Notes: generated by a model not told the origin, from the letters alone. DNA of 25,263 nt from Candidatus Neoanaerotignum tabaqchaliae (GCA_904420235.1 CAJFUS010000019.1:1-25263); one strand, 5' to 3'. Counted from the stretch's first letter, positions 7,676 through 16,046 are shown. Translations and numbers: made by a program.

Positions 7676-8788
7676 ATGAAAACAAAAGATGATTGCAGAA
7701 TATTTAAAACAACTCCCGAAACTTTGCTTATTGTTGACGACAATGAGATAAACAGGGCCGTTCTTGAAAGTATTTTCTCGGGCGAATATCTAATTGAAGA
7801 GGCTGAAAACGGCAAAGAGGCCGTTGACAAACTGACTTTAATGGGCGACAATATATGCGCCATACTTCTTGATGTAATTATGCCGGTTATGGACGGAATG
7901 GAGGTTCTTGAGGAGCTTAATAAAATGGGAACAACGGGCCATACGCCGGTTTTTTTAATAACGGCGGAAACTGCGGACAGCACTTTAAAAAGAGCCTATT
8001 CCCTTGGCGTTATGGACGTTATAACAAAGCCTGTTGTTCCATATATAGTTAAAAGGCGAATAAACTCGGTTATTGAGCTTTTCAGGGCAAGAAAGCAGCT
8101 AAGTCAAAAGGTTGAGGAGCAGCACAGCAAAATACTTGACCAGGCTGAAAGAATAATACAGCTTAATATGGGAATGATTGAGTCTCTGTCAACGGCCATA
8201 GAGTTTAGAAGCGGAGAGTCTGGGGGCCATGTGCGCCGTATTCACGACATAACAAAATATATGCTTGAGTATACTGAATTTGGAAACGGGCTTGACAACG
8301 AGACAATATCCCACATAGCGTTGGCTGCCATAATGCACGATGTGGGCAAGATAGCCGTTCCTGACGCCATATTAAATAAACCGGGGAAACTTACTGCGGA
8401 GGAGTTTGAGGTTATGAAAACCCACACCGTTCAAGGCGCTCATTTGCTTGAGAAAATACCGCAGATGAGAAACCATGCAGCATTTAAGTATGCCTATGAC
8501 ATAGCTCGCCATCACCATGAAAGGTGGGACGGAAGGGGCTATCCTGACGGCCTTAAAGGCGATGAGATTTCTATATGGGCGCAGATAGTGTCAATAGCCG
8601 ACGTTTATGACGCTCTTATAAGCAAGCGGGTATATAAAGACGCTTTTCCAGTTGAAAAAGCCCTTAAAATGATAGCGGAAGGCCAGTGTGGAGTATTTAA
8701 TCCAAAACTTTTAAGCAGCTTTTTTGATGTGGAAAAGAAAATTAGAAAAATTTATGAAAGCGGAGTTGATAAATATGACCGACAGTGA
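7676..8788 (+). CDS. REC-HD-GYP response regulator, predicted c-di-GMP phosphodiesterase
   Basis: A 370-residue two-component output protein. The receiver domain (about 12-125) has the acidic pair in LLIVDDNE, phosphoacceptor D66 in LLDVIMP, and Lys in the ITKPV segment. After a coiled linker, the HD-GYP domain (about 160-350) shows H221-D222 in MHDVGKI, the HHE..WDGRGYP signature with G288-Y289-P290, and the IADVYDAL motif. HD-GYP proteins of this type hydrolyse c-di-GMP to pGpG or GMP; activity is inferred from intact motifs. ATG 7676 is chosen because GCGGGTG lies six bases upstream; an in-frame ATG at 7658 has no such site and would add six residues. Its last 14 bases overlap the HPt gene, which implies translational coupling and a shared phosphorelay. 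It probably lowers c-di-GMP that the riboswitch-controlled operon responds to. Confidence 0.95.
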   Translation: MKTKDDCRIFKTTPETLLIVDDNEINRAVLESIFSGEYLIEEAENGKEAVDKLTLMGDNICAILLDVIMPVMDGMEVLEELNKMGTTGHTPVFLITAETADSTLKRAYSLGVMDVITKPVVPYIVKRRINSVIELFRARKQLSQKVEEQHSKILDQAERIIQLNMGMIESLSTAIEFRSGESGGHVRRIHDITKYMLEYTEFGNGLDNETISHIALAAIMHDVGKIAVPDAILNKPGKLTAEEFEVMKTHTVQGAHLLEKIPQMRNHAAFKYAYDIARHHHERWDGRGYPDGLKGDEISIWAQIVSIADVYDALISKRVYKDAFPVEKALKMIAEGQCGVFNPKLLSSFFDVEKKIRKIYESGVDKYDRQ

Positions 8789-9134
8789 AAAAAAAGAACT
8801 TGAGCTTGCTGGAATTAACATTAACGAGGCTTTGGAAAGATTTATGGGCAGCGAGGCCATTGTTGAAAAGTTTATGAAAAAATTTATTGGCGACACAAGT
8901 TTTTCTCAGCTTGAGGCTGCTGTTGAAAAGGGTGACGGTGAAGAAGCTTTTAAGGCAGCGCATACATTTAAGGGAGTTTGCGGAAATCTTTCATTTGATG
9001 TTCTTTATGGTGTTTTAAGCCGTCAGGTTGAGTTTTTTAGAGAGGGAAATTTTGAGCTTGGCAAAAGACTTATGCCAGATGTTAAAAAAGCCTATAACGA
9101 AGTTATAGAAGCTATTGAAAAACATTTTAAATAA
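8775..9134 (+). CDS. Stand-alone HPt (histidine phosphotransfer) protein
   Basis: A 119-residue helical protein with the HPt signature AAHTFKGVCGNLSF; H63 is the predicted phosphorylated histidine. Such proteins carry phosphate between the receiver of a hybrid kinase and a terminal response regulator. ATG 8775 lies within the end of the HD-GYP gene (14-base overlap) and has a GGAG site nine bases before it; earlier in-frame ATGs inside the HD-GYP gene lack one. The overlap strongly suggests that the HD-GYP regulator is its target. The hybrid kinase at 22001-24520 has a receiver but no HPt domain and is the nearest candidate donor. The DGC gene starts 54 bases downstream. Confidence 0.9.
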   Translation: MTDSEKKELELAGININEALERFMGSEAIVEKFMKKFIGDTSFSQLEAAVEKGDGEEAFKAAHTFKGVCGNLSFDVLYGVLSRQVEFFREGNFELGKRLMPDVKKAYNEVIEAIEKHFK

Positions 9135-9188
9135 TGATATAATTTTGGCTAAAATCATCAAAAGTGATGAGGGGGGGTGGGGTGGCAA

Positions 9189-10709
9189 ATGATTCAAAAA
9201 ATATTGCGGCCGAATGTAAGCCGCGATGATTTTTTAAAAACCGCTGTTAACACTAACAGAAAAGTGCTTACGGTATTCAGCGTGTTTTCGGCTTTGGTTG
9301 AAATAGTCAATTTAATTATGCTCTGCTCGGTTTCTGGTATTAATACCTATGAAAACAGGGTGAGCTTCCTTATTTATTTTTCCATTTGCATAATTTCGGC
9401 TTTTTTTATAATTTTTGACAACAGAGTTAATATAGATGACAAAAAACGAAATTTATTTTATAATATATATATGGCTTTTCTTATTTTGGCCCAAACGCTG
9501 TTTAATGTTTATAATATTTACAGCTTTGACACTGGTTTTGCTATAACTATTGTAACAAACATTATGGCGTTTTCAGCTATGTTCATAATGCGTCCGGCAT
9601 ATGCCTTAGCAAACATAACATTAAATTATATTGTTTTTATAGCTTATGTGCAAGCTGTGTTTATGACGCACTGGCTTATAAATTTAACAATAGGATTTCT
9701 GTTTTGTTTGGCTGTTTATTTTTTAAGATACAGCCACACATGTTTTGAAATTGTGAGAAAAAGAGAAATTGACAATATGAACAGCGAGATAGCCAGCGAA
9801 AAGCATTTGTTTGCCCTTACAAGGGAGCAGTTTGAGCTTATAAGCCGAAGCGGCCGTTTTATATCTTTTGAGTGGGACGTGAAAAGCGGAGACATCAATT
9901 TTACAAAGGAATGGGAAGAAATATTTAACGAGCCGGTTTATATAAAAAATTTTGATAATTACATAGAAAATTCAAAACTTCTTGATGAAAAGCAAAAAAG
10001 TGAAATTATAAAATGTATGGAAAACGTAAGAAACAATGTAAAATATCAAAAGCATGAATTTCTTATCCCAACCAAAAGCGGAAAAAGAAAATGGTTTGAA
10101 GTACAGATTGCCACTCAAACAAATCAAAATGGCGAGGCTGAGTATGGCATAGGCCTTATGTTCGACATAATGGGGCAGAAAGAAAAAATTGTGCGCCTTG
10201 AGCAGAGAGTAAAAATGGATTCGTTTACAGGAACATTTAACAAAACCGCCATAGAAAGATATGGCGCGGGAATGTTGGAAAAACTTGGCTTGAACGAGCG
10301 TCTTGTTATGCTTATATTAGACATGGATAATTTTAAAAGTGTTAACGACAGCTTTGGACACCCATGCGGCGATTACGCTCTTAAAAAGGCGGCCGAAATA
10401 ATGCTTAATATTTTTCCTGAAAACGCCAAGGTTGGAAGACTTGGAGGCGATGAGTTTATGGTTCTGTTTGTCGCTTCAGAAATAAGTCAGGTTATGTTGA
10501 TGCATAATTATTCTGTAAATGTTATACACAGCATAAATAAAATATTGTGGCACAATAAGAGACTTAATTTAAGCTGCAGTGTTGGAATGGCCGTTGCTTC
10601 GCAGGGCGAAACATATAACGCGCTTTATAAAAAAGCCGACAGCGCCCTTTACATGGCTAAAAAACTTGGTAAAGGAAGGGTTTACTGGAACTCAGTAAAT
10701 GGTGTATAA
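9189..10709 (+). CDS. Six-TM PAS-GGDEF diguanylate cyclase
   Basis: A 506-residue membrane enzyme predicted to make c-di-GMP from two GTP. Six hydrophobic helices fill about residues 20-195, a PAS-like domain spans about 210-325 (FEWDVKSGD ... KRKWFEV), and the GGDEF domain covers about 335-500. The active site is intact: LDMDNFK with the metal-binding Asp, NDSFGHPCGD, the GGDEF signature at 419-423, and SVGMA. The RxxD inhibitory site expected about five residues before GGDEF is absent (the residues there are PENA), so product inhibition through that site is unlikely. ATG 9189 follows an unusually G-rich site (9171-9180); the GTG at 9177 lies inside that site. The gene's last codons contain the -10 sequence of the next promoter, and its product's second messenger is the ligand of the riboswitch directly after it. 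Confidence 0.94.
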   Translation: MIQKILRPNVSRDDFLKTAVNTNRKVLTVFSVFSALVEIVNLIMLCSVSGINTYENRVSFLIYFSICIISAFFIIFDNRVNIDDKKRNLFYNIYMAFLILAQTLFNVYNIYSFDTGFAITIVTNIMAFSAMFIMRPAYALANITLNYIVFIAYVQAVFMTHWLINLTIGFLFCLAVYFLRYSHTCFEIVRKREIDNMNSEIASEKHLFALTREQFELISRSGRFISFEWDVKSGDINFTKEWEEIFNEPVYIKNFDNYIENSKLLDEKQKSEIIKCMENVRNNVKYQKHEFLIPTKSGKRKWFEVQIATQTNQNGEAEYGIGLMFDIMGQKEKIVRLEQRVKMDSFTGTFNKTAIERYGAGMLEKLGLNERLVMLILDMDNFKSVNDSFGHPCGDYALKKAAEIMLNIFPENAKVGRLGGDEFMVLFVASEISQVMLMHNYSVNVIHSINKILWHNKRLNLSCSVGMAVASQGETYNALYKKADSALYMAKKLGKGRVYWNSVNGV

Positions 10710-10710
10710 T
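10681..10710 (+). promoter_or_regulatory. Promoter-like sequence embedded in the 3' end of the DGC gene
   Basis: A perfect TATAAT at 10705-10710 overlaps the TAA stop of the diguanylate cyclase. TTTACT at 10681-10686 (four of six matches) lies 18 bases upstream. A start near 10717 would make the riboswitch the first part of the transcript, so the operon could be expressed independently of the cyclase gene. Confidence 0.5.
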
Positions 10711-10726
10711 ATTGACGTAGATAAAA

Positions 10727-10812
10727 CTATTTTGGCAAAGTTATTGAAAAATAACGACGCAAAGCTATGAGTCTAAGGCTTATAAAGGCTATGATTGTCA
10801 AGCTGCAAAAAT
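10727..10812 (+). promoter_or_regulatory. Cyclic-di-GMP-I (GEMM-I) riboswitch aptamer
   Basis: The conserved core of class-I c-di-GMP riboswitches is read directly. GGCAAA (10734-10739) is followed by a perfect 6-bp stem (10740-10745 with 10750-10755) capped by a GAAA tetraloop at 10746-10749. Next come GACGCAAAGC (10756-10765), the receptor-side segment GTCTAAGG (10771-10778), and the 3' conserved stretch CTATGATTGTCAAGCTGC (10789-10806). A closing AU stem can form between 10729-10733 and 10808-10812. In known members, c-di-GMP is bound at the three-helix junction and the GNRA loop docks on its receptor. It precedes the VTC-to-EAL operon and follows the cyclase gene. I have high confidence in the family; affinity and ligand choice (c-di-GMP versus cGAMP variants) cannot be judged by eye. 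Confidence 0.93.
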
Positions 10813-10858
10813 CGCTGTTTTTTGTTTAAAGGCGGTTTGTGCAGCTTTTATTTTTTGT
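10801..10858 (+). terminator. Riboswitch-controlled intrinsic terminator
   Basis: A 15-bp stem (10801-10815 with 10832-10846; one A-G mismatch at 10808/10839 and one G-U pair) with a 16-base loop is followed by a T-rich tract, TTTTATTTTTTG. Its 5' arm includes the last conserved bases of the aptamer (10801-10806) and the 3' strand of the closing stem (10808-10812), so aptamer and terminator cannot form together. That arrangement predicts that ligand binding prevents termination, an ON switch for the operon. The first gene starts 17 bases after the T-tract. Confidence 0.85.
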
Positions 10859-10874
10859 TTGGAGGTTATTTAGT

Positions 10875-11570
10875 GTGAACGAGGTTTTGCGCCAAGAGAA
10901 AAAGTATCTTATAAACATTATGGACGTGGGCAGAATGTCCGGCTTTTTGGAAAAAGTTATGTCTAAGGACGAGCATAACGGGTATGAAGGCTACGCGGTG
11001 CGCTCTCTTTATTTTGACACCATAGACAACATGGATTTTTGGGACAAAATAAACGGAATTGAGAAAAGACGTAAAATGCGCTTAAGAATTTATGGAAGCG
11101 AAAGTCAATACGCCATGTTTGAGATGAAGCAGAAGGAGGGAATGTATCAAAAAAAGAGGTCTCTTAAAGTAAGCCGAGAGGACGCAGAATCCCTTTCAAA
11201 TGGAGATTATTATCCTCTTTTGAAATATTCCGACCCATTTGCAGCGGAGTGCTATGGCCTTTTAAACAGTTTTTGTTATAAGCCGAAGGCCATAGTCGAG
11301 TATAAAAGAAAGGCTTATATAGCCAAGGAAAATCATATAAGGGTTACTCTGGACTTTAATATTATGGCCACAGAGGCATGTTATGATATTTTTTCTCCAA
11401 ATCTAAAAATGTATCCGGCGCTGGACAGATTCAATGCCGTTATGGAGGTGAAATATAACGGTTTTCTTTTAAGCTATATAAAAGATTTGCTCAACTCTGT
11501 TAACAAGTCTGAAACATCGGTAAGCAAATATTGTCTTGCCAGAGGCGCGTGCTTAAAATATTATTTATAA
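10875..11570 (+). CDS. VTC-domain protein (polyphosphate polymerase-like)
   Basis: A 231-residue cytosolic protein of the CYTH/triphosphate-tunnel fold, VTC type. The characteristic pairs of basic and acidic tunnel residues are visible: K67-M-R69-L-R71-I-Y73, F-E83-M-K85-Q, V-E142-Y-K144-R145-K-A-Y, and M-E191-V-K193-Y-N. In yeast Vtc4 these groups bind ATP phosphates and the growing polyphosphate chain, with Mn2+ or Mg2+ held by glutamate. There is no SPX domain and no membrane segment, unlike the eukaryotic complex. GTG 10875 is preferred: GGAGG at 10861-10865 lies nine bases before it, and any longer version would start inside the terminator. It is the first gene after the riboswitch, 19 bases before the DUF4956 gene, a frequent bacterial partner. 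Whether it makes polyphosphate or modifies the surface polymer is not known. Confidence 0.9.
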   Translation: MNEVLRQEKKYLINIMDVGRMSGFLEKVMSKDEHNGYEGYAVRSLYFDTIDNMDFWDKINGIEKRRKMRLRIYGSESQYAMFEMKQKEGMYQKKRSLKVSREDAESLSNGDYYPLLKYSDPFAAECYGLLNSFCYKPKAIVEYKRKAYIAKENHIRVTLDFNIMATEACYDIFSPNLKMYPALDRFNAVMEVKYNGFLLSYIKDLLNSVNKSETSVSKYCLARGACLKYYL

Positions 11571-11589
11571 AATTTGGGGTGTTAGTGAA

Positions 11590-12267
11590 ATGAAGAAACT
11601 TATTCTTAATTCTTTGCAGTCGTCGGGAGATTTATCCATGGAGGGAATAATAACCCGCCTTGTTGTGGCCTTTGTTATAGCGGTTTTTATATTTATATCA
11701 TATCGGCTGTCCCATGACGGAAGCATTTACAGCAAAAAATTTAATGTGTCACTTATGGTGCTTACAATGATTACAACAACAGTTATGACTGTTATAGGAA
11801 ATCATATAGCCCTTTCTTTAGGTATGGTTGGCGCCCTCTCTATTGTGCGTTTCAGAACAGCCATAAAGGATTCAAGAGACGCGGTTTACATTTTTTGGGC
11901 AATAGTTGTGGGCATTTGCTGCGGAGCGGGTGATTATCCAGTGGCTTCTGTTGGAAGCGCCTTTGTGTTTGTTATACTGCTGCTTTTCGGCAGAATTAAA
12001 AACGACGGCAGGGTTCTTTTAATAATACGTTCCAAAAGAATTAACGAGGAAAGAATAGAAGCCCTTATTTTTCAGTATTTCTCAAGAAAAGCCGCTTTAA
12101 GGGTTAAAAACACAACAGAAACAAGCGTTGAGTTTATATACGAGATTAATAAAAAGCTTATTGAGTCTAAGCCCAACGGCGAAAAAAGCCTTACAAATGC
12201 AGTTTACGAGATTGGCGGAATAGATTATTTTAACATTGTGGCGCAGAATGACGATGTAAGCAGCTGA
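11590..12267 (+). CDS. DUF4956 membrane protein
   Basis: A 225-residue protein with four or so membrane helices: about 22-40, 53-75, 80-95 and 107-137. The conserved DUF4956 motif follows the second helix: LGMVGALSIVRFRTAIKDSRD (residues near 78-98), where several small residues are followed by Arg pairs. A soluble C-terminal alpha/beta domain (about 140-225) resembles a ferredoxin-like fold. DUF4956 proteins are repeatedly encoded next to VTC-domain and CotH proteins in bacteria, and this trio is present here in order. A role as membrane partner or conduit for the VTC product is my inference. ATG 11590 follows GGGGTG by eight bases. Confidence 0.88.
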   Translation: MKKLILNSLQSSGDLSMEGIITRLVVAFVIAVFIFISYRLSHDGSIYSKKFNVSLMVLTMITTTVMTVIGNHIALSLGMVGALSIVRFRTAIKDSRDAVYIFWAIVVGICCGAGDYPVASVGSAFVFVILLLFGRIKNDGRVLLIIRSKRINEERIEALIFQYFSRKAALRVKNTTETSVEFIYEINKKLIESKPNGEKSLTNAVYEIGGIDYFNIVAQNDDVSS

Positions 12268-12291
12268 TATTGCTGAAAGGAGGCGGCGGCA

Positions 12292-13860
12292 TTGAGATAT
12301 AAATTATTTGGGCTTGTGTCAATGGCTGTTATGCTGGCCGTTTCAATAACGGCGGTGTCTGTTGGCAGCGATAACCAAAACGTGCGCATTGAACAGCATG
12401 TTTCGGCCCGTCAGCCCTATGAGGGCTGTGACTGCGACCAAAGCGAGCTTTGCACCCACCTTCCCCTTGTTGTTATAAATACCGGAGGCAGCGAAATGCC
12501 TGGAGAGCCTATTGTAAGCACTGTCGGCTCTGAGGTTATTGTGGAGTATACAAAAACTGAAAATGGGGAAAGCATGCTTAAGGCGGACATATCAATTATG
12601 GATAATCCCGATAAAAATCATCATCCTTCTGACGAGCCGGACATTTCCTCTTCTGTTCTTATAAGGATACGTGGAAACTCATCAAGATTTTTTGATAAAA
12701 AGAACTATCTTATAAGATTTATTGATGACAGCGGTAAGTATGAGAATCATGAGGTAATGGGTATGGAAAGCCATTACGAGTGGGCTTTGCACGGGCCGTT
12801 TCTTGACAAAAGCCTTATAAGGAATTATATGTGGTACAACATAAGCGGGAAGATTATGGACTATTCCCCAAATGTTAGGTTTTGCGAAGTTATTTTAAAC
12901 GGAGAGTATATAGGGCTTTATGTTATGACGGAAACTCTTACAAACGGCGACGGCAGCAGGCTTAATATCTCGGAGCCTGTTTCCGGAACAACGAACACAG
13001 GGTATCTTTTGAGAGTTGACACAGGAAGCGCCAACGACTTGAAAAATATAGAGCCGTTTTCAAAATACACATATAAGCTTAAAAATCCAAATATGTATGT
13101 TGACATACAGTATCCAAGGGCCGGAGACCTTACGGAAGAAATGGCGGACGATATAACCAGCGATTTTTCGGATTTTGAAAAAGCTCTTTATTCCTATGAC
13201 CATGACACACTTAAATATGGATATTGGAACAACATAGACGTTCAGTCATTTGTTGATTATTTTATAATAAACGAGTTTACGTCCAACTATGACGTAGGTA
13301 CCCGTTCAACCTACATATACAAGGATATAGGCGGAAAATACAAAATGGCTGTTTGGGATTTTAACTCAGCCTGCGACAATTATCAGGACCTTTCGCTAAG
13401 CTCGGGCATGCTGTGGGTCAATTTTAACGAATTTGACAATGAGGCCGATATTTTTAGTTTTAAAAACTCGGCCATTAATGCTTATTATTTTGAGCTTCAG
13501 AACATCGTGTGGTATTTTATGCTTATGAAAGATGAGAGCTTTACAGAAAGCATTATAGACAGATACAGAGAGCTTAGAAAAACATATTTAAGCGAAGAAT
13601 ATTTATATAAATATATAGACGATACGGTGGCTTATTTGGGCGACGCCGTAGACAGAAATTTTGAGGTTTGGGGCTATACTTTTGATGAGGAGTTTGACTA
13701 TCAGCTTCTTTATCCGCCGGAAAGGAACCTTCGCAGCTTTGATGAAGCCATAGAGCAGCTTAAATACTATATACATGAAAGAGGCCTGTGGATGGACGAG
13801 AACATTGAAATTTTAAGGCAATACAGCCACGATTCCAAAAACAAAAAGTTTAATCATTAA
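12292..13860 (+). CDS. CotH-family protein (predicted secreted protein kinase-like)
   Basis: A 522-residue protein with an N-terminal signal peptide or anchor (about 1-25). A short cysteine cluster, C46-x-C48-x5-C54, follows. The CotH domain starts with the RGNSS motif at 127-131 and includes K-K-N-Y near 136-140, LHGPFLDKSLIRNY, and the NGEYIGLYVMTE strand pair. It ends with the predicted metal-binding VWDFNSACDN segment at 354-363. CotH is an atypical secreted kinase that phosphorylates spore-coat proteins in Bacillus, and CotH-like proteins also occur in cellulosomes and at fungal surfaces. The equivalent Asp-Phe-Asp is DFN here, which could reduce kinase activity. TTG 12292 has an excellent AAAGGAGG site. 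Its position beside VTC and DUF4956 suggests phosphorylation outside the membrane of a surface polymer or protein, by inference. Confidence 0.9.
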   Translation: MRYKLFGLVSMAVMLAVSITAVSVGSDNQNVRIEQHVSARQPYEGCDCDQSELCTHLPLVVINTGGSEMPGEPIVSTVGSEVIVEYTKTENGESMLKADISIMDNPDKNHHPSDEPDISSSVLIRIRGNSSRFFDKKNYLIRFIDDSGKYENHEVMGMESHYEWALHGPFLDKSLIRNYMWYNISGKIMDYSPNVRFCEVILNGEYIGLYVMTETLTNGDGSRLNISEPVSGTTNTGYLLRVDTGSANDLKNIEPFSKYTYKLKNPNMYVDIQYPRAGDLTEEMADDITSDFSDFEKALYSYDHDTLKYGYWNNIDVQSFVDYFIINEFTSNYDVGTRSTYIYKDIGGKYKMAVWDFNSACDNYQDLSLSSGMLWVNFNEFDNEADIFSFKNSAINAYYFELQNIVWYFMLMKDESFTESIIDRYRELRKTYLSEEYLYKYIDDTVAYLGDAVDRNFEVWGYTFDEEFDYQLLYPPERNLRSFDEAIEQLKYYIHERGLWMDENIEILRQYSHDSKNKKFNH

Positions 13861-13880
13861 TAAAAGGGGAAATAGGGGCT

Positions 13881-16025
13881 ATGATGAAAAAATTTATTAT
13901 TATAGTATCGGCCGTTGTTGTGCTCCTTTTTGTTGGAAACGTAGCCTATTATCGTTTGGGAGTTTATATTGACCTTAATCCGGATGCTCCCGTTACAACG
14001 TTTATGACGGCCGACAGCACAAAAATATATATGGAAAAAAACGGAGTTAAAGAGCCCTTTGAAATAAGAGGCGTTAACATGGGAGTGGGCATACCCGGAG
14101 AATGGGCCACAGACTTTGCTATTGACAAAGAGACATATCTAAGGTGGTTTAAATATATTCAGGATATGGGAGCCAACACTATACGTGTTTACACAATACT
14201 TCATGACGATTTTTATGACGCATTTTATGAATATAACAAGGATAACGAAAATCCACTTTATCTTATACACGGCGTATGGGTTAACGACTATATTCAAAAT
14301 TCACACATGGATGCCTATGACGAGAACTTTATGGGAACGTTTATTGACGACTGCCGCACCGTTGTGGACATTATACATGGAAAGAAAAAACTTTCTCTGG
14401 GGTACGGTGTTGGCTCAGGAAGTTACAACAAGGATATATCCCAATGGGTTATAGGCTATATTTTGGGCGTTGAGTGGGAAGACGTTACGGTAGCCTATAC
14501 CGACCATAAGTATCCTGAACGAAACAGCTATAAGGGAACATATATGCAGACAACAGAGGACGCCTCGCCTTTTGAGGCCATGCTTTGCCAAGTGGGGGAT
14601 AAGGTTATAGAGTATGAGAGCCAAAGATATAAAGAGCAAAGGCTTGTTGCTTTCTCCAACTGGCCGACAACGGACCCTTTTGATTATCCGGATTATATAG
14701 CAAGGCATTTTTTAAAATGCGCAAAGGTAGATGTGGAGCATATAAAGCCTACGGAAAATTTTCTGTCGGGCTATTTTGCCTCCTACCATGTGTATCCGTA
14801 CTATCCGGATTATCTTGCTTATTTTAGGGATAAAAGCGGGTTTTCATATACCGATGGAAAACTTAATACATATTTAACATATCTTAAGACGCTTACGGCT
14901 CACCATACCATGCCTGTTGTAATATCGGAATACGGAGTGTCCACAGGCAGAGGAATGGCTCAAAGAGATATGAATACAGGAAGAAATCAGGGGAATATGT
15001 CTGAAAAAGAGCAGGGAGAAGCTATTATAGCCTGCTACAAAGACATAATGGAAGCCGGCTGCGCAGGAAGCTGCGTTTTTACATGGCAGGACGAATGGTT
15101 TAAGCGTACATGGAATACAATGCACGCTGTTGATTTGGATAAAACGCCTTATTGGAGCGATTATCAAACAAACGAGCAGTATTTCGGTATTCTTTCATTT
15201 GACCCGGGGGAAGCTGAAAGTGTAAGTTATGTTGACGGCGACATATCAGAGTGGAGCGAAAGTGATATTGTGGCGGAGTATAACGGCGGAAATATGACGC
15301 TGTCTATGAAATATGACGAAAAGTTTATATATTTTCTTATATATAAAAAGGATTTTGACTATAACAGCGATATAATATATCTGCCTATTGACACAACGCC
15401 AAAAACAGGAAGCACATACTGCCAAAATTATAATATTTCTTTTGAAAGACCATGTGACTTTGTTATTAAAATTGACGGAGTGGAAAACAGCAGAATAGCT
15501 GTTCAGGAAAGGTATGAGGTTATGAGAGCTATGTATCTGCACGAGACCGAGGGTTATGACGCTTATGCCAATCCCGTTGACTCCGACACGCCAGTTTTTA
15601 AGCCTATAAATTTAATACTTCAAACTTCAACGGTGCTTCTTCAAAATGATGAAAACGCATCAATGGAGATATATGAAACGGGAAAGCTGAAATACGGCAA
15701 CGCCAATCCGAAATCAGCTGATTTCGACTCACTGGCGGATTTTATGTTTAACGGCGATTACATTGAGCTTAAGCTTCCATGGCAGATACTTAATTTTGCC
15801 AACCCGTCGGAAATGATGATACATGACGACTATTATGAGAACTATGGAGTTGAGTATATAAAAATTGATGAGATGTATGTTGGTCTTTGCGGCGGCGAAG
15901 GAAGTGAGTACAGAGTTAAAATGGCGCCTTTTGCCCTTAAAGGCTGGGGAAAGGATGTAACTTATCACGAAAGACTTAAATCGTCCTATTATGAAGTGAG
16001 GGATTACTGGAAGTCTTTAAGTTAA
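13881..16025 (+). CDS. Membrane-anchored TIM-barrel glycoside hydrolase with C-terminal beta-sandwich
   Basis: A 714-residue protein: signal anchor at about 4-24, then a (beta/alpha)8 barrel at about 45-440, then a beta-sandwich from about 448. Barrel features match clan GH-A: RGVNMG near 63-68, GANTIRVYT near 97-105, a candidate acid/base Glu at E198 (ILGVEWE), and a candidate nucleophile at E350 (VVISEYGVS). The C-terminal part begins VDGDISEWSES and contains MKYDEKFIYFLIY, which looks like a CBM9/DOMON-type carbohydrate-binding sandwich. The start ATG-ATG at 13881/13884 follows GGGG; either could be used. Glycosidases in polysaccharide synthase operons often trim or release the polymer (compare BcsZ, PgaB and PelA), so I infer action on the product of the GT2 synthase two genes downstream. 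No GH family number can be assigned by eye. Confidence 0.82.
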   Translation: MMKKFIIIVSAVVVLLFVGNVAYYRLGVYIDLNPDAPVTTFMTADSTKIYMEKNGVKEPFEIRGVNMGVGIPGEWATDFAIDKETYLRWFKYIQDMGANTIRVYTILHDDFYDAFYEYNKDNENPLYLIHGVWVNDYIQNSHMDAYDENFMGTFIDDCRTVVDIIHGKKKLSLGYGVGSGSYNKDISQWVIGYILGVEWEDVTVAYTDHKYPERNSYKGTYMQTTEDASPFEAMLCQVGDKVIEYESQRYKEQRLVAFSNWPTTDPFDYPDYIARHFLKCAKVDVEHIKPTENFLSGYFASYHVYPYYPDYLAYFRDKSGFSYTDGKLNTYLTYLKTLTAHHTMPVVISEYGVSTGRGMAQRDMNTGRNQGNMSEKEQGEAIIACYKDIMEAGCAGSCVFTWQDEWFKRTWNTMHAVDLDKTPYWSDYQTNEQYFGILSFDPGEAESVSYVDGDISEWSESDIVAEYNGGNMTLSMKYDEKFIYFLIYKKDFDYNSDIIYLPIDTTPKTGSTYCQNYNISFERPCDFVIKIDGVENSRIAVQERYEVMRAMYLHETEGYDAYANPVDSDTPVFKPINLILQTSTVLLQNDENASMEIYETGKLKYGNANPKSADFDSLADFMFNGDYIELKLPWQILNFANPSEMMIHDDYYENYGVEYIKIDEMYVGLCGGEGSEYRVKMAPFALKGWGKDVTYHERLKSSYYEVRDYWKSLS

Positions 16026-16046
16026 TTTTATTCTCGGAGGAAAACA

